Part shown: positions 24,205 to 32,978 of the stretch, in pieces
How the letters are laid out: each line of letters starts with the position of its first letter
How positions within the stretch are numbered: the first letter of the stretch is position 1
DNA from: Clostridiaceae bacterium AM27-36LB
Lineage (GTDB): Bacteria; Bacillota; Clostridia; Lachnospirales; Lachnospiraceae
Reading direction: 5' to 3'
Length of the DNA stretch: 64,000 nucleotides
Assembly (NCBI GenBank): GCA_003480725.1
Contig: QUJQ01000001.1
Span: 1 to 64,000, forward strand
The notes under the pieces: model-generated
What the model saw: the letters and a program-made list of their open reading frames with translations, nothing else
What the model was told of the DNA's origin: nothing
Databases searched by the model: none
Translations under genes and position numbers: made by a program

Positions 24205-27200
24205 AAAAGATAATGAAATGGATGCATCGAGGCGGAGCCCTTCTTCTGATCGTCGCTATGTTATTTACGCAGTCAGGAATTGTATCGCTGGCAGAGGAGA
24301 CCGGCTCTGTGATCACTATCGCATCAGCAGAGGATCTGGTCCTGTTGGCAGACAGCGGTAAGACAGAGAATTTTTCCACCGGAAAGACTTTTGTGATGAC
24401 AGAAGATATTGATCTGTCTGAGTATGAAAACATGTTTATCCCGATCATGGATGGTACCTTCGACGGCGGCGGACATACGATCACGGGCATCCGTCTTCAG
24501 GAAGAAATGTCCGATTATGGATTCTTCCGTTATGTAGGACCAAATGGAACTGTTGCAAACCTGACGGTAGAGGCCACGGTGACCAGTGGGGAAGATCAGG
24601 AAAACATCGGTATCATTGCTGGGGATAATAAAGGAACGATCCGTGGCTGCACCAGCCGCGGTACATTGAACGGACAGACCAATGTAGGTGGTATTGCCGG
24701 CAAAAATGAAACGACAGGAACCATTTCCCGTTGTGGCAATGAAGCAGAAGTGGACGGTAAACAGGCAACCGGCGGCATTATCGGCTACAATGAAGGAACC
24801 GTCAGTGATTGTACCAATAGCGGAAAAGTCAATACCAATCAGAAAGTGGTAAAGAGTACCACCAACGGAGAGGGAAGCATCAATATTTCGATTCCCAATG
24901 CGGTGACTGGTATGACAGCAGATGACCGTGCCAACGACACAGGTGGTATTGCGGGATATTCTGAAGGAAGTATAACATATTGTAAAAATGAAGCGACTAT
25001 CGGACACGAACGTCTGGGATCTGCTACCGGCGGTGTGGTAGGACGTCAGAAGGGAAGCCTTGCTTACTCTGACAACAGCGGCGTTGTCTATGGACATAAG
25101 GATGTAGGCGGAATCGTAGGTGTGTTTGTACCCTATGAAACAGGTTCTTATGATCGCGATTATGAGCAGGAACTGAAGGATGAACTGGATAATTTAAGCA
25201 GTCTGATGGATCAGCTGTCAGCTGTGGGAGATGGTATGGGCAATCATCTGTCCGACAACGTGGACGTGTTGAGAGAACAGCTTAAATCCCTGAAGAATTC
25301 TGTCCGGATCTATTTTGATGATTACAGCGATATGGCATCTGACGGAAAAGACTCCATTGATAAAAATGTAGGTGAGATGAAGGATTCCATCAATCGGATG
25401 ACTAATCGGATCAATATACAGCAGATTACAGATGCCATGACTCAGATTTCCAAAGATTTGGAAGCGATGCAAAAAATCATGGACCAGCTTAAACCCTTGC
25501 TTGATAAAGAACTTGGGGATATGAAAGGTAAGCTGGACAGCTATCAGCAGCAGATCGAACAGTTGAAGAAGACATTAAAGGATCTGAAAGACCGGATCGA
25601 TAAACTGCCTGGAGATGGATCGGGTGGCAGTGACGACGGAGCCGGCGGCGGAAGCGGAACCGGCACAGTAAGCGACAGTGGAAGCGGAACCGGCACAGGA
25701 ACCGAAGACGGAAGCAGCAGTGGCAGTGGAACAGGCACTGGCTCTGATGGAGGAACCGATGATGCCGATAAGAAAGACACAACAGGTGGTAGCGGAACCG
25801 GCACTGGCATTGGTGGAGGAACCGATGATGCTGATAAGAAAGGCACAACAGGTGACAGCAGTGAATCTAATGGAGGTTCTGGCAGCAAGACCACAGAGGA
25901 TGGCACCGATCCCTCACAGGCATCTACTGGAAAAATGACAGCCGTATCTTATACCGTAGTGACCAGTACAACACCAGCACCTGGTGAAGGCGGTTCAGAT
26001 GAGGGCAATGGAGGCAGCACCGGAGACGGCAATGGTGGAGATGCAGGATCAAATCTGACGCCAGACGAGCAGGAAGCACTTCAAAAGGCACTGCAGCAAC
26101 TGGCAGGATTCAATGCGGATATTCAGAAACAGATGGGAATCATTACCAATGCGATGGGACAGCTTTCCGGAGCAGCTTCCGATATGAAGTCAACTGTCAA
26201 CAGTCTGAATAAGATGACTCATGATCTTGGAAAGATTGCAGATGATTTCGAGGACGAATTTGACACCATGACCAACGACCTTCGTCAGAAGAGTGATCGT
26301 GTCTATGACACCTTCAAGGCAGCTGGTGATCAGCTGGACAGCGACTGGGATCAGATGAGCGATTGCCTGAATCGGGTGAAGAGTCAGTTTGACAACATCC
26401 GCGGAACTATTTCCGATGCATTTGACGAGCTGAAAGACCGGATCGAGGATGGAAGCGTCTATGTGGATATATCCGAACTGTCAGACAGTATGACAGGAGA
26501 CGGAAAGGTCATCGGATGTGACAATTCCGGCGAAATCTATGCGGACAGCCAGGGAGGCGGTATTATTGGAAGTATCTCCATGGAGACCGTGAAAAATGCT
26601 GGCAAAAAGATTCTGGATCTTGGATTCGGAGATAATGATGACGATGATGAAGATGAGGATGATGACAGCAACAGTATTACCCGTCATGTGATGGCAGCTG
26701 TATTTATGTCTGTAAATACCGGAAGTGTAACTGTGAAAGGCAGTTACGCAGGCGGAGTGGTTGGCAGAGCAGAGTATGGTCTGATCAATTCCTGTGAGAA
26801 TTACGGAGATATTCTGGCAGACGGCGGCAACTATGCAGGTGGTATTGCAGGACGTTCTGATCTGCTGATCAAAGACTGCTACACCTTAAGCGGTGTGAGC
26901 GGAGACGGATATGTAGGCGGTGTGGCAGGACGCGCAGAAGATGTGACTGGCTGTTATGTATGCTCGTATCTGGATCTGGACAGTTATGTACAGTCCACCG
27001 GAGCTGTGGCAGGAAAAGCAAAGGGTACTATCAGCGACAACTATTTTGTAGATAACGGATATGGAGCTGTGGATGGCGTGACCAAAGAGGCAGAGGCTGT
27101 TCCTATGGATTATGCGTCCTTGCTGGATCTGAAAACTATGCCGGAGAACTTTCAGAAGTTCACGATCCGTTTTATGGACGGGGATGATGTGATCTGGCAG

Positions 27201-27935
27201 AACACCTATGCTTATGGAGATGTGCTGACAGAAGATGAGTATCCAAAGCTTCCGGATGCAGGAGATGGGTATGTGTACTGGGAGAAGAAAGATGTAAGCC
27301 CGATTCACCGGAACATCACTGTACATGCAGTATACAGAGCCTATATGCCATCACTTGGATCAGCCCAAGATGGCAGTGATCCGGTCCTGTTTGGAGGAAA
27401 CTTCTATCCGGATACCACTTTGAATGTCAGAGATGCCACAGATGAGGAAGCAAAGCAGGTATCTCGGAATTTTGATACGTTCAACTGGATGTATCACTAT
27501 TATGTGAAACATATTTACCGGTATGAACTGAATCAGGAAGAAGAGCTGGATACGCAGGCAATGGTGAGAGTTGTTCATAATTCGACGCTGGCAGACTGTA
27601 TTGTGAGCATGGATGATTCTTTCCAGACGCTGGATGAAGTGCAGAAGGCAGAAAAAGTGGGAAGTTATCTGTCTGTAGATACAACCATTGCTAAGAGTGG
27701 TTATATCGTAGTACTGGATCGGATAGATACCTGGATGAGCATTGTACTTGGCATTTTAGGACTGATTCTTCTGGGATTGCTTATGTTTGGTATGTATAAG
27801 CTCAGACTCAGACGTCTGGCTCGTGCGGTGAAGAAAGCAGAGCAGAAGTCGACAGAGACAGAGCAGGTATCAGATATCAGCGAAGTACCGGAACTTACAG
27901 AGCCTGATAAAACAGAACACACACATGAAGAATAA
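24201..27935 (+). CDS. Giant GLUG-repeat, coiled-coil, membrane-anchored surface protein
   Basis: 1244-residue exported protein. Order: signal peptide (1-32); GLUG-type repeats (about 95-310, units like VGGIAGKNEG); a long coiled coil (about 320-470); a Gly/Ser/Thr/Asp-rich linker (about 472-613) with a 22-residue duplicate; a second coiled coil (about 619-750); an acidic patch DDDDEDEDDDS near 815; a second GLUG block (about 763-947); a beta-rich domain; one membrane helix (about 1178-1200); and a charged cytoplasmic tail. There is no LPxTG signal. It is coupled to the MMPL gene and shares its promoter. Likely an outside partner or substrate-handling arm of the exporter; no function is established. 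Confidence 0.75.
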   Translation: MKKIMKWMHRGGALLLIVAMLFTQSGIVSLAEETGSVITIASAEDLVLLADSGKTENFSTGKTFVMTEDIDLSEYENMFIPIMDGTFDGGGHTITGIRLQEEMSDYGFFRYVGPNGTVANLTVEATVTSGEDQENIGIIAGDNKGTIRGCTSRGTLNGQTNVGGIAGKNETTGTISRCGNEAEVDGKQATGGIIGYNEGTVSDCTNSGKVNTNQKVVKSTTNGEGSINISIPNAVTGMTADDRANDTGGIAGYSEGSITYCKNEATIGHERLGSATGGVVGRQKGSLAYSDNSGVVYGHKDVGGIVGVFVPYETGSYDRDYEQELKDELDNLSSLMDQLSAVGDGMGNHLSDNVDVLREQLKSLKNSVRIYFDDYSDMASDGKDSIDKNVGEMKDSINRMTNRINIQQITDAMTQISKDLEAMQKIMDQLKPLLDKELGDMKGKLDSYQQQIEQLKKTLKDLKDRIDKLPGDGSGGSDDGAGGGSGTGTVSDSGSGTGTGTEDGSSSGSGTGTGSDGGTDDADKKDTTGGSGTGTGIGGGTDDADKKGTTGDSSESNGGSGSKTTEDGTDPSQASTGKMTAVSYTVVTSTTPAPGEGGSDEGNGGSTGDGNGGDAGSNLTPDEQEALQKALQQLAGFNADIQKQMGIITNAMGQLSGAASDMKSTVNSLNKMTHDLGKIADDFEDEFDTMTNDLRQKSDRVYDTFKAAGDQLDSDWDQMSDCLNRVKSQFDNIRGTISDAFDELKDRIEDGSVYVDISELSDSMTGDGKVIGCDNSGEIYADSQGGGIIGSISMETVKNAGKKILDLGFGDNDDDDEDEDDDSNSITRHVMAAVFMSVNTGSVTVKGSYAGGVVGRAEYGLINSCENYGDILADGGNYAGGIAGRSDLLIKDCYTLSGVSGDGYVGGVAGRAEDVTGCYVCSYLDLDSYVQSTGAVAGKAKGTISDNYFVDNGYGAVDGVTKEAEAVPMDYASLLDLKTMPENFQKFTIRFMDGDDVIWQNTYAYGDVLTEDEYPKLPDAGDGYVYWEKKDVSPIHRNITVHAVYRAYMPSLGSAQDGSDPVLFGGNFYPDTTLNVRDATDEEAKQVSRNFDTFNWMYHYYVKHIYRYELNQEEELDTQAMVRVVHNSTLADCIVSMDDSFQTLDEVQKAEKVGSYLSVDTTIAKSGYIVVLDRIDTWMSIVLGILGLILLGLLMFGMYKLRLRRLARAVKKAEQKSTETEQVSDISEVPELTEPDKTEHTHEE
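25751..25882 (+). repeat. 66-bp tandem duplication inside the GLUG gene
   Basis: Two in-frame copies of a 66-base unit begin at 25751 and 25817 (22 residues each, core GGTDDADKK). It lies in the low-complexity linker. Confidence 0.7.
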
Positions 27936-27950
27936 ATGCAGATAAGAGAG

Positions 27951-27992
27951 ACTGCGGTTTCATAGAGGAATCTATGGGATCGCAGTTTTTTT
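27951..27992 (+). terminator. Terminator of the MMPL-GLUG operon
   Basis: Stem ACTGCG/CGCAGT with inner CATAGA/TCTATG, followed by TTTTTT. Confidence 0.85.
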
Positions 27993-28135
27993 AGTTACAG
28001 TTCACTGGTGTGAGCATACAGTCTTGCCTTTTGGAAATCATCCTGTTATGATGATTTATAAGCAGTATGCGGAGTCCATTGGTGAAAATACATGATTCTG
28101 GATCATTGCAAATACAGGGGAAATGAGAAAGTAAA

Positions 28136-29512
28136 ATGAAAAAAGTACTGAAGATAACAGCCATCGTGGCAGCGACACTGTTCCTGACGGTTTACGGAGT
28201 GGGATGCTGGTATTTTTATACCCATTATTTTTATGGAACGAAGATCGACGGAGTGGTCTATGGCTGCATGACGCCGGAAGAGGTGGCGGTGGATGTGACT
28301 GCACGACAGCAGAATTACAGTCTGGCGATCCGGGGAAGATATGAAATGGAGGAAGTGCGGACCGGAAAAGAGCTGGGGGCATCTATTGATCCACTTGAAG
28401 AACTGAGGTCAAATCTGCGCAGACAGCGTCCATGGATGTGGCCGGTCAGCTTTTTTGAGACTTTTGAGGATGAACTGACAGGCAGTATTCAGATCGATGA
28501 GGAGACATTTACTGCACAGGTAGATGCTATGAGTTTCTTCCAGCCGAAGAACCAGGTTGCTCCGGTGGATGCGAAGCTGTCCGATTATCTTCCAGAGAAA
28601 AAGGGATACGAGGTGCTCACAGAAGTAGAAGGAAGTATGATCCATAAGGAAGATGCGGTAGAAGCGATCCGGAAAGCAGTAACGACCCGACAGGCTGAGC
28701 TTGATCTGACCGGAGCTGAATATTATGAAGAACCGAAGATCTTTTCTGACGATGAGCGACTCAACAAAGAAGCAGAAGAATTGAATGCCTATACCAACCT
28801 GACATTTTCCTATGATATGCATGGGGTTCCGGTAACGGTAGACGGAGATCAGATCCATGAGTGGCTGATACGTGCAGCAGATGGAACGGTAACAGTGGAT
28901 GAAGAACTGGCAAAGGCTTATGTGAAAGAGCTGGCAGATACCTATAACACCTATGGAAAAGTCCGCATTTTTAAGACGGTAAGCGGTGTGGAGAAAAAGC
29001 TGAAGAGCGGTGCTTACGGATGGAAAATGGACGTGGAAGCAGAGCAGGAAGCCCTTCTTACCATGCTTGCGGATAAAAAAAGTGTCGCCCATACTCCACA
29101 GTGGACCAAAGAGGGTTATGTAACAGGAGAAAATGACATAGGCAGCACGTATGTGGAGATCGACTTAAGTGCCCAGCATCTGTATTTTATCAAAGATGGA
29201 TCCGTGATCATGGAAAGCCCGCTGGTATCAGGCAATATGTCCAGAGGCTGGGGCACACCGGGTGGTGTCTTTGGACTGACCTATAAGACAAGAAATGCGG
29301 TACTCAGAGGCGCAGACTATGCAACACCTGTCAGTTACTGGATGCCATTTAACGGGAATATCGGTATGCATGATGCCGGTTGGAGAGGCAGTTTTGGTGG
29401 AACTATATACCAGACCAACGGATCCCATGGATGCGTGAACCTGCCACCTAATAAGGCAAAAGAAATATATGGTTATGTAGAAAAAAACATGCCGGTCGTT
29501 TGCTATTATTAA
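28136..29512 (+). CDS. L,D-transpeptidase (YkuD) with peptidoglycan-binding domain
   Basis: 458-residue membrane-anchored enzyme that makes or exchanges 3-3 peptidoglycan crosslinks. One N-terminal helix (about 5-28), a long middle region like the peptidoglycan-binding domain found in such clostridial proteins (about 60-325), and a C-terminal YkuD domain. The catalytic block is complete: IGMHDAGW and GSHGCVNLP with the nucleophile Cys. The start is ATG at 28136 with AGGGGAAATGAG upstream. It is preceded by about 140 bases with no other gene seen. Confidence 0.88.
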   Translation: MKKVLKITAIVAATLFLTVYGVGCWYFYTHYFYGTKIDGVVYGCMTPEEVAVDVTARQQNYSLAIRGRYEMEEVRTGKELGASIDPLEELRSNLRRQRPWMWPVSFFETFEDELTGSIQIDEETFTAQVDAMSFFQPKNQVAPVDAKLSDYLPEKKGYEVLTEVEGSMIHKEDAVEAIRKAVTTRQAELDLTGAEYYEEPKIFSDDERLNKEAEELNAYTNLTFSYDMHGVPVTVDGDQIHEWLIRAADGTVTVDEELAKAYVKELADTYNTYGKVRIFKTVSGVEKKLKSGAYGWKMDVEAEQEALLTMLADKKSVAHTPQWTKEGYVTGENDIGSTYVEIDLSAQHLYFIKDGSVIMESPLVSGNMSRGWGTPGGVFGLTYKTRNAVLRGADYATPVSYWMPFNGNIGMHDAGWRGSFGGTIYQTNGSHGCVNLPPNKAKEIYGYVEKNMPVVCYY

Positions 29513-29594
29513 AAAAGTGTGATACACTTGTTTTATCGTGGGCATATACGATACGTCCGGGAAATATATTACAATTTCAGAGAGGTAGAAGGAC

Positions 29595-30617
29595 ATGAAG
29601 ATTTTAGTAACTGGGGGAGCAGGCTATATTGGAAGTCATACCTGCGTAGAACTTCTGAACAGTGGATATGAAGTAGTTGTTATGGATAACCTTTATAATG
29701 CAAGCGCAAAGGCACTGGACCGCGTACAGCAGATCACCGGAAAAACGCTTACATTTTATGAGGCAGATATGCTGGATCAGCCGGCAATGGATAAGATTTT
29801 TGAAGCAGAGAAGCCGGATGCAGTCATCCATTTTGCAGGATACAAGGCAGTTGGAGAGTCTGTGGTAAAGCCGATTGAATATTATCATAATAATATGACA
29901 GGAACATTGCTCCTGTGTGATACCATGAGAAAACATGGTGTAAAAAACATTATTTTCAGTTCTTCTGCTACAGTATATGGAGATCCTCTGGAGATCCCGA
30001 TCACAGAAGAATGCCCGAAACAGAGTCCGACCAACCCTTATGGTCAGACCAAGACTATGCTGGAGCAGGTGCTGATGGACATCCATCGTGCAGATCCAGA
30101 GTGGAATGTAACCCTGCTTCGTTATTTCAATCCGATCGGAGCACACAAATCAGGACTGATCGGTGAAGATCCCAAGGGTATTCCGAACAACTTGCTTCCG
30201 TATGTGGCACAGGTAGCCATCGGCAAGCTGAAATGTGTGGGTGTATTTGGAAATGATTATGATACTCCGGATGGAACCGGCGTACGTGATTACATTCATG
30301 TGGTAGACCTGGCAAGAGGTCATGTAAAAGCAATCGAGAAGTTCAAAGAGAATAAAGGTGTGCTGATCTACAACCTGGGTACCGGGAACGGATACAGTGT
30401 ACTTCAGGTTATTGAAGCGTTTGGCAAGGCATGCGGCAAGAAGATTCCGTATGAGATCAAACCGCGTCGTGCAGGCGATATTGCAACCTGCTACTGTGAT
30501 CCGTCTAAAGCAAAGAGAGAGCTTGGCTGGGAAGCAGAGTACGGTATTGATGAGATGTGTGCTGATTCCTGGAAATGGCAGACCCAGAATCCGAACGGAT
30601 ATAACGATCCGGAATAA
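29595..30617 (+). CDS. galE: UDP-glucose 4-epimerase GalE
   Basis: 340-residue NAD-dependent sugar-nucleotide epimerase of the extended SDR family, interconverting UDP-glucose and UDP-galactose. It shows the N-terminal GGAGYIGSHT, SSSATVYG, the catalytic YGQTK (Tyr-x-x-x-Lys), and the C-terminal region RDYIHVVDLARGH. Length is normal. The start ATG has AGAGAGGTAGAAGG upstream. The next gene starts 24 bases later. It provides precursors for galactose use and surface polysaccharide. Confidence 0.95.
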   Translation: MKILVTGGAGYIGSHTCVELLNSGYEVVVMDNLYNASAKALDRVQQITGKTLTFYEADMLDQPAMDKIFEAEKPDAVIHFAGYKAVGESVVKPIEYYHNNMTGTLLLCDTMRKHGVKNIIFSSSATVYGDPLEIPITEECPKQSPTNPYGQTKTMLEQVLMDIHRADPEWNVTLLRYFNPIGAHKSGLIGEDPKGIPNNLLPYVAQVAIGKLKCVGVFGNDYDTPDGTGVRDYIHVVDLARGHVKAIEKFKENKGVLIYNLGTGNGYSVLQVIEAFGKACGKKIPYEIKPRRAGDIATCYCDPSKAKRELGWEAEYGIDEMCADSWKWQTQNPNGYNDPE

Positions 30618-30640
30618 GTTCGGTACGGGAGAAACAAGGA

Positions 30641-30970
30641 ATGAAACTGGTGTTGGTATGTTATTCCGGCAGTTCGGCCAGTATTTTAAGGGACAGAATG
30701 CTTGCCTGGGCGAGAGCCAATCTGCTGGATGTGGAGATTATTGTATCATCATTGGCTGGACTGGATGAAGATAAAGAGGATGCGGATATTGTCCTTGTGG
30801 GACCGCAGGTGCGTTGTGCACTGGCAAGCGTAAGAGAGCGGGTACCGGAGAGGATTCCGGTCATGGCAGTGGATACCAGAGATTATGGTATGGCAAAGGG
30901 AGACCGTGTCATGCAGGCAGCGCTGGATGAGATCCGGCAGTACAAGGAACATAAGATTCATATGGAGTAG
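30641..30970 (+). CDS. Orphan PTS IIB protein, lactose/cellobiose type
   Basis: 109-residue protein with the fold and motifs of a lactose/cellobiose-family IIB component: VLVCYSGSSASILRDRM with the phosphorylatable Cys 7 at the end of strand 1, then VLVGPQVR and a late DTRDYGMAKGD block. No IIA or IIC gene is near. It follows galE by 24 bases in the same unit. It may work with a remote IIC, or act as a phospho-sensor. Family strong, role unclear. Confidence 0.72.
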   Translation: MKLVLVCYSGSSASILRDRMLAWARANLLDVEIIVSSLAGLDEDKEDADIVLVGPQVRCALASVRERVPERIPVMAVDTRDYGMAKGDRVMQAALDEIRQYKEHKIHME

Positions 30971-30974
30971 GGTG

Positions 30975-31015
30975 AAAAGCAGGAATCCTCAGTAATGCAG
31001 GACGCCTGCTTTTTT
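30975..31015 (+). terminator. Terminator after galE and the IIB gene
   Basis: AAAAGCAGG/CCTGCTTTT stem followed by further T. It precedes the topoisomerase operon. Confidence 0.8.
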
Positions 31016-31045
31016 CCCCGGAAATGAGAAAAGGAGTATTGACAG

Positions 31046-32968
31046 ATGGCAAAAGGCAACACATATGATGCGGACAGTATTTCCGTTCTGGAAGGACTTG
31101 AAGCGGTACGAAAACGGCCTGGCATGTACATTGGAAGCGTTTCCACAAAAGGATTGAATCATCTGATCTATGAGATCGTAGATAACTCAGTGGATGAGCA
31201 TCTGGCAGGATATTGTACCCAGATTGAAGTGTATCTGGAAAAAGATGGTTCCTGTACGGTCACAGATAATGGACGTGGTATTCCAGTTGGAATGCATGCA
31301 AAGGGAATGTCTGCGGAGCGACTGGTATTTACCACACTGCATGCAGGTGGAAAGTTTGATGATTCTGCATATAAGACCAGCGGAGGACTTCACGGAGTAG
31401 GTTCTTCTGTTGTAAATGCGCTGTCCACCTGGCTGGATATAGAGGTGTACAGAGACGGATATGTACATCATGACCACTACGAGAGGGGCAATCCAACCGT
31501 TGAACTGGAACATGGACTGCTTCCTACGCTTGGCAAGACCAGAAAGACGGGAACGAAGATCCGTTTTCTGCCCGATCCGGAGATCTTTGAGAAGACCCGC
31601 TTCAAGGCAGAAGAGGTCAAGAGTCGTATGCATGAAACTGCATATCTGAACCCGAATCTGACCATCATCTTTGAAGACCGCCGTGGCAGTGAAGTGGAGC
31701 GTATTGAATACCATGAGCCGGACGGGCTGGTAGGATTCGTAAAAGATCTGAATAAATCGCAGGAAACACTCCATGAGGTGGTGTATTTTCAGGGGGAAAG
31801 CGAAGGGATTACCGTAGAAGTGGCTTTTCAGTATGTAAATGAATTTCATGAGAACGTACTGGGGTTCTGCAACAATATTTATAATGCGGAAGGTGGTACT
31901 CATATTACGGGATTCAAGACAGTATTTACCACGGTGATCAACTCCTATGCCCGGGAACTGGGAATCCTCAAAGAAAAAGATGCGAATTTTACAGGTGCAG
32001 ATGTACGAAATGGAATGACAGCAGTCATCTCCATCAAACATCCGGATCCGAGATTTGAGGGACAGACAAAGACAAAGCTTGATAACCAGGATGCTTCCAA
32101 GGCTACCGCAAAAGTGACCGGTGATGAGATCCAGCGGTATTTTGACCGGAATCTGGAGACGCTGAAGACTGTGATCGGCTGTGCGGAAAAAGCCGCCAAG
32201 ATCCGAAAATCTGAGGAACGTGCGAAGACCAATCTGCTGACCAAGCAGAAATTCTCTTTTGATTCCAACGGAAAGCTGGCGAACTGTGAGAGCAGGGATG
32301 CATCCAAATGTGAGATCTTCATTGTGGAGGGAGATTCCGCAGGCGGTTCTGCCAAGACAGCCAGAAACCGTGCTTATCAGGCAATCCTGCCTATCCGCGG
32401 TAAGATTCTGAACGTGGAGAAGGCCAGCATTGATAAAGTCCTTGCCAATGCGGAGATCAAGACGATGATCAACGCGTTCGGATGCGGATTCTCTGAAGGA
32501 TATGGAAATGATTTTGATATTACAAAGCTTCGCTATGATAAGATCATCATTATGGCCGATGCAGACGTGGACGGTGCCCATATCAGTACGCTGCTGCTGA
32601 CTTTGTTCTATCGGTTTATGCCGGAACTGATCTACGAGGGACATGTGTACATTGCCATGCCGCCGCTTTATAAAGCCATGCCGGCAAGAGGGAAGGAAGA
32701 ATACCTTTATGACGACAAGGCATTGGAAAAATACAGAAAGACCCACACGGGATCCTTCACGCTCCAGCGTTATAAAGGTCTTGGAGAAATGGATGCCACC
32801 CAGCTGTGGGAGACGACCATGGATCCTGATCACAGACGGCTTCGCCTGGTAGAGATCGAGGATGCCAGACTGGCTTCCTCTGTAACGGAGATGCTGATGG
32901 GAACGGAAGTGCCGCCGCGTCGTCAGTTTATCTATGAAAATGCAGTAGACGCAGAGCTGGATGTGTAG
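31046..32968 (+). CDS. Type II topoisomerase subunit B (ParE/GyrB-like)
   Basis: 640-residue ATPase subunit of a type II topoisomerase. GHKL motifs EIVDNSVDEH and DNGRGIPVG, the HTTLHAGGKFDDSAYKTSGGLHGVG-type region, and the TOPRIM block EGDSAGGSAK with DADVDGAHI. It forms an operon with the A subunit 10 bases downstream. Located away from dnaA/recF genes, so it is probably the second type II enzyme (topoisomerase IV or a gyrase paralogue) rather than the primary gyrase. The GyrB-specific insert is absent at this length. Confidence 0.88.
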   Translation: MAKGNTYDADSISVLEGLEAVRKRPGMYIGSVSTKGLNHLIYEIVDNSVDEHLAGYCTQIEVYLEKDGSCTVTDNGRGIPVGMHAKGMSAERLVFTTLHAGGKFDDSAYKTSGGLHGVGSSVVNALSTWLDIEVYRDGYVHHDHYERGNPTVELEHGLLPTLGKTRKTGTKIRFLPDPEIFEKTRFKAEEVKSRMHETAYLNPNLTIIFEDRRGSEVERIEYHEPDGLVGFVKDLNKSQETLHEVVYFQGESEGITVEVAFQYVNEFHENVLGFCNNIYNAEGGTHITGFKTVFTTVINSYARELGILKEKDANFTGADVRNGMTAVISIKHPDPRFEGQTKTKLDNQDASKATAKVTGDEIQRYFDRNLETLKTVIGCAEKAAKIRKSEERAKTNLLTKQKFSFDSNGKLANCESRDASKCEIFIVEGDSAGGSAKTARNRAYQAILPIRGKILNVEKASIDKVLANAEIKTMINAFGCGFSEGYGNDFDITKLRYDKIIIMADADVDGAHISTLLLTLFYRFMPELIYEGHVYIAMPPLYKAMPARGKEEYLYDDKALEKYRKTHTGSFTLQRYKGLGEMDATQLWETTMDPDHRRLRLVEIEDARLASSVTEMLMGTEVPPRRQFIYENAVDAELDV

Positions 32969-32978
32969 GAGGAAAAGC

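Noticed and set aside
25489..25906. Two minus-strand frames rich in Pro, Ser, Val, Phe and Cys
   Set aside because: They mirror the Gly/Ser/Thr-rich linker of the GLUG protein; no start signals.
29515..29536. Terminator after the L,D-transpeptidase gene
   Set aside because: A 6-bp stem with a 3-base loop and only GTTTTA behind it is too weak to claim.
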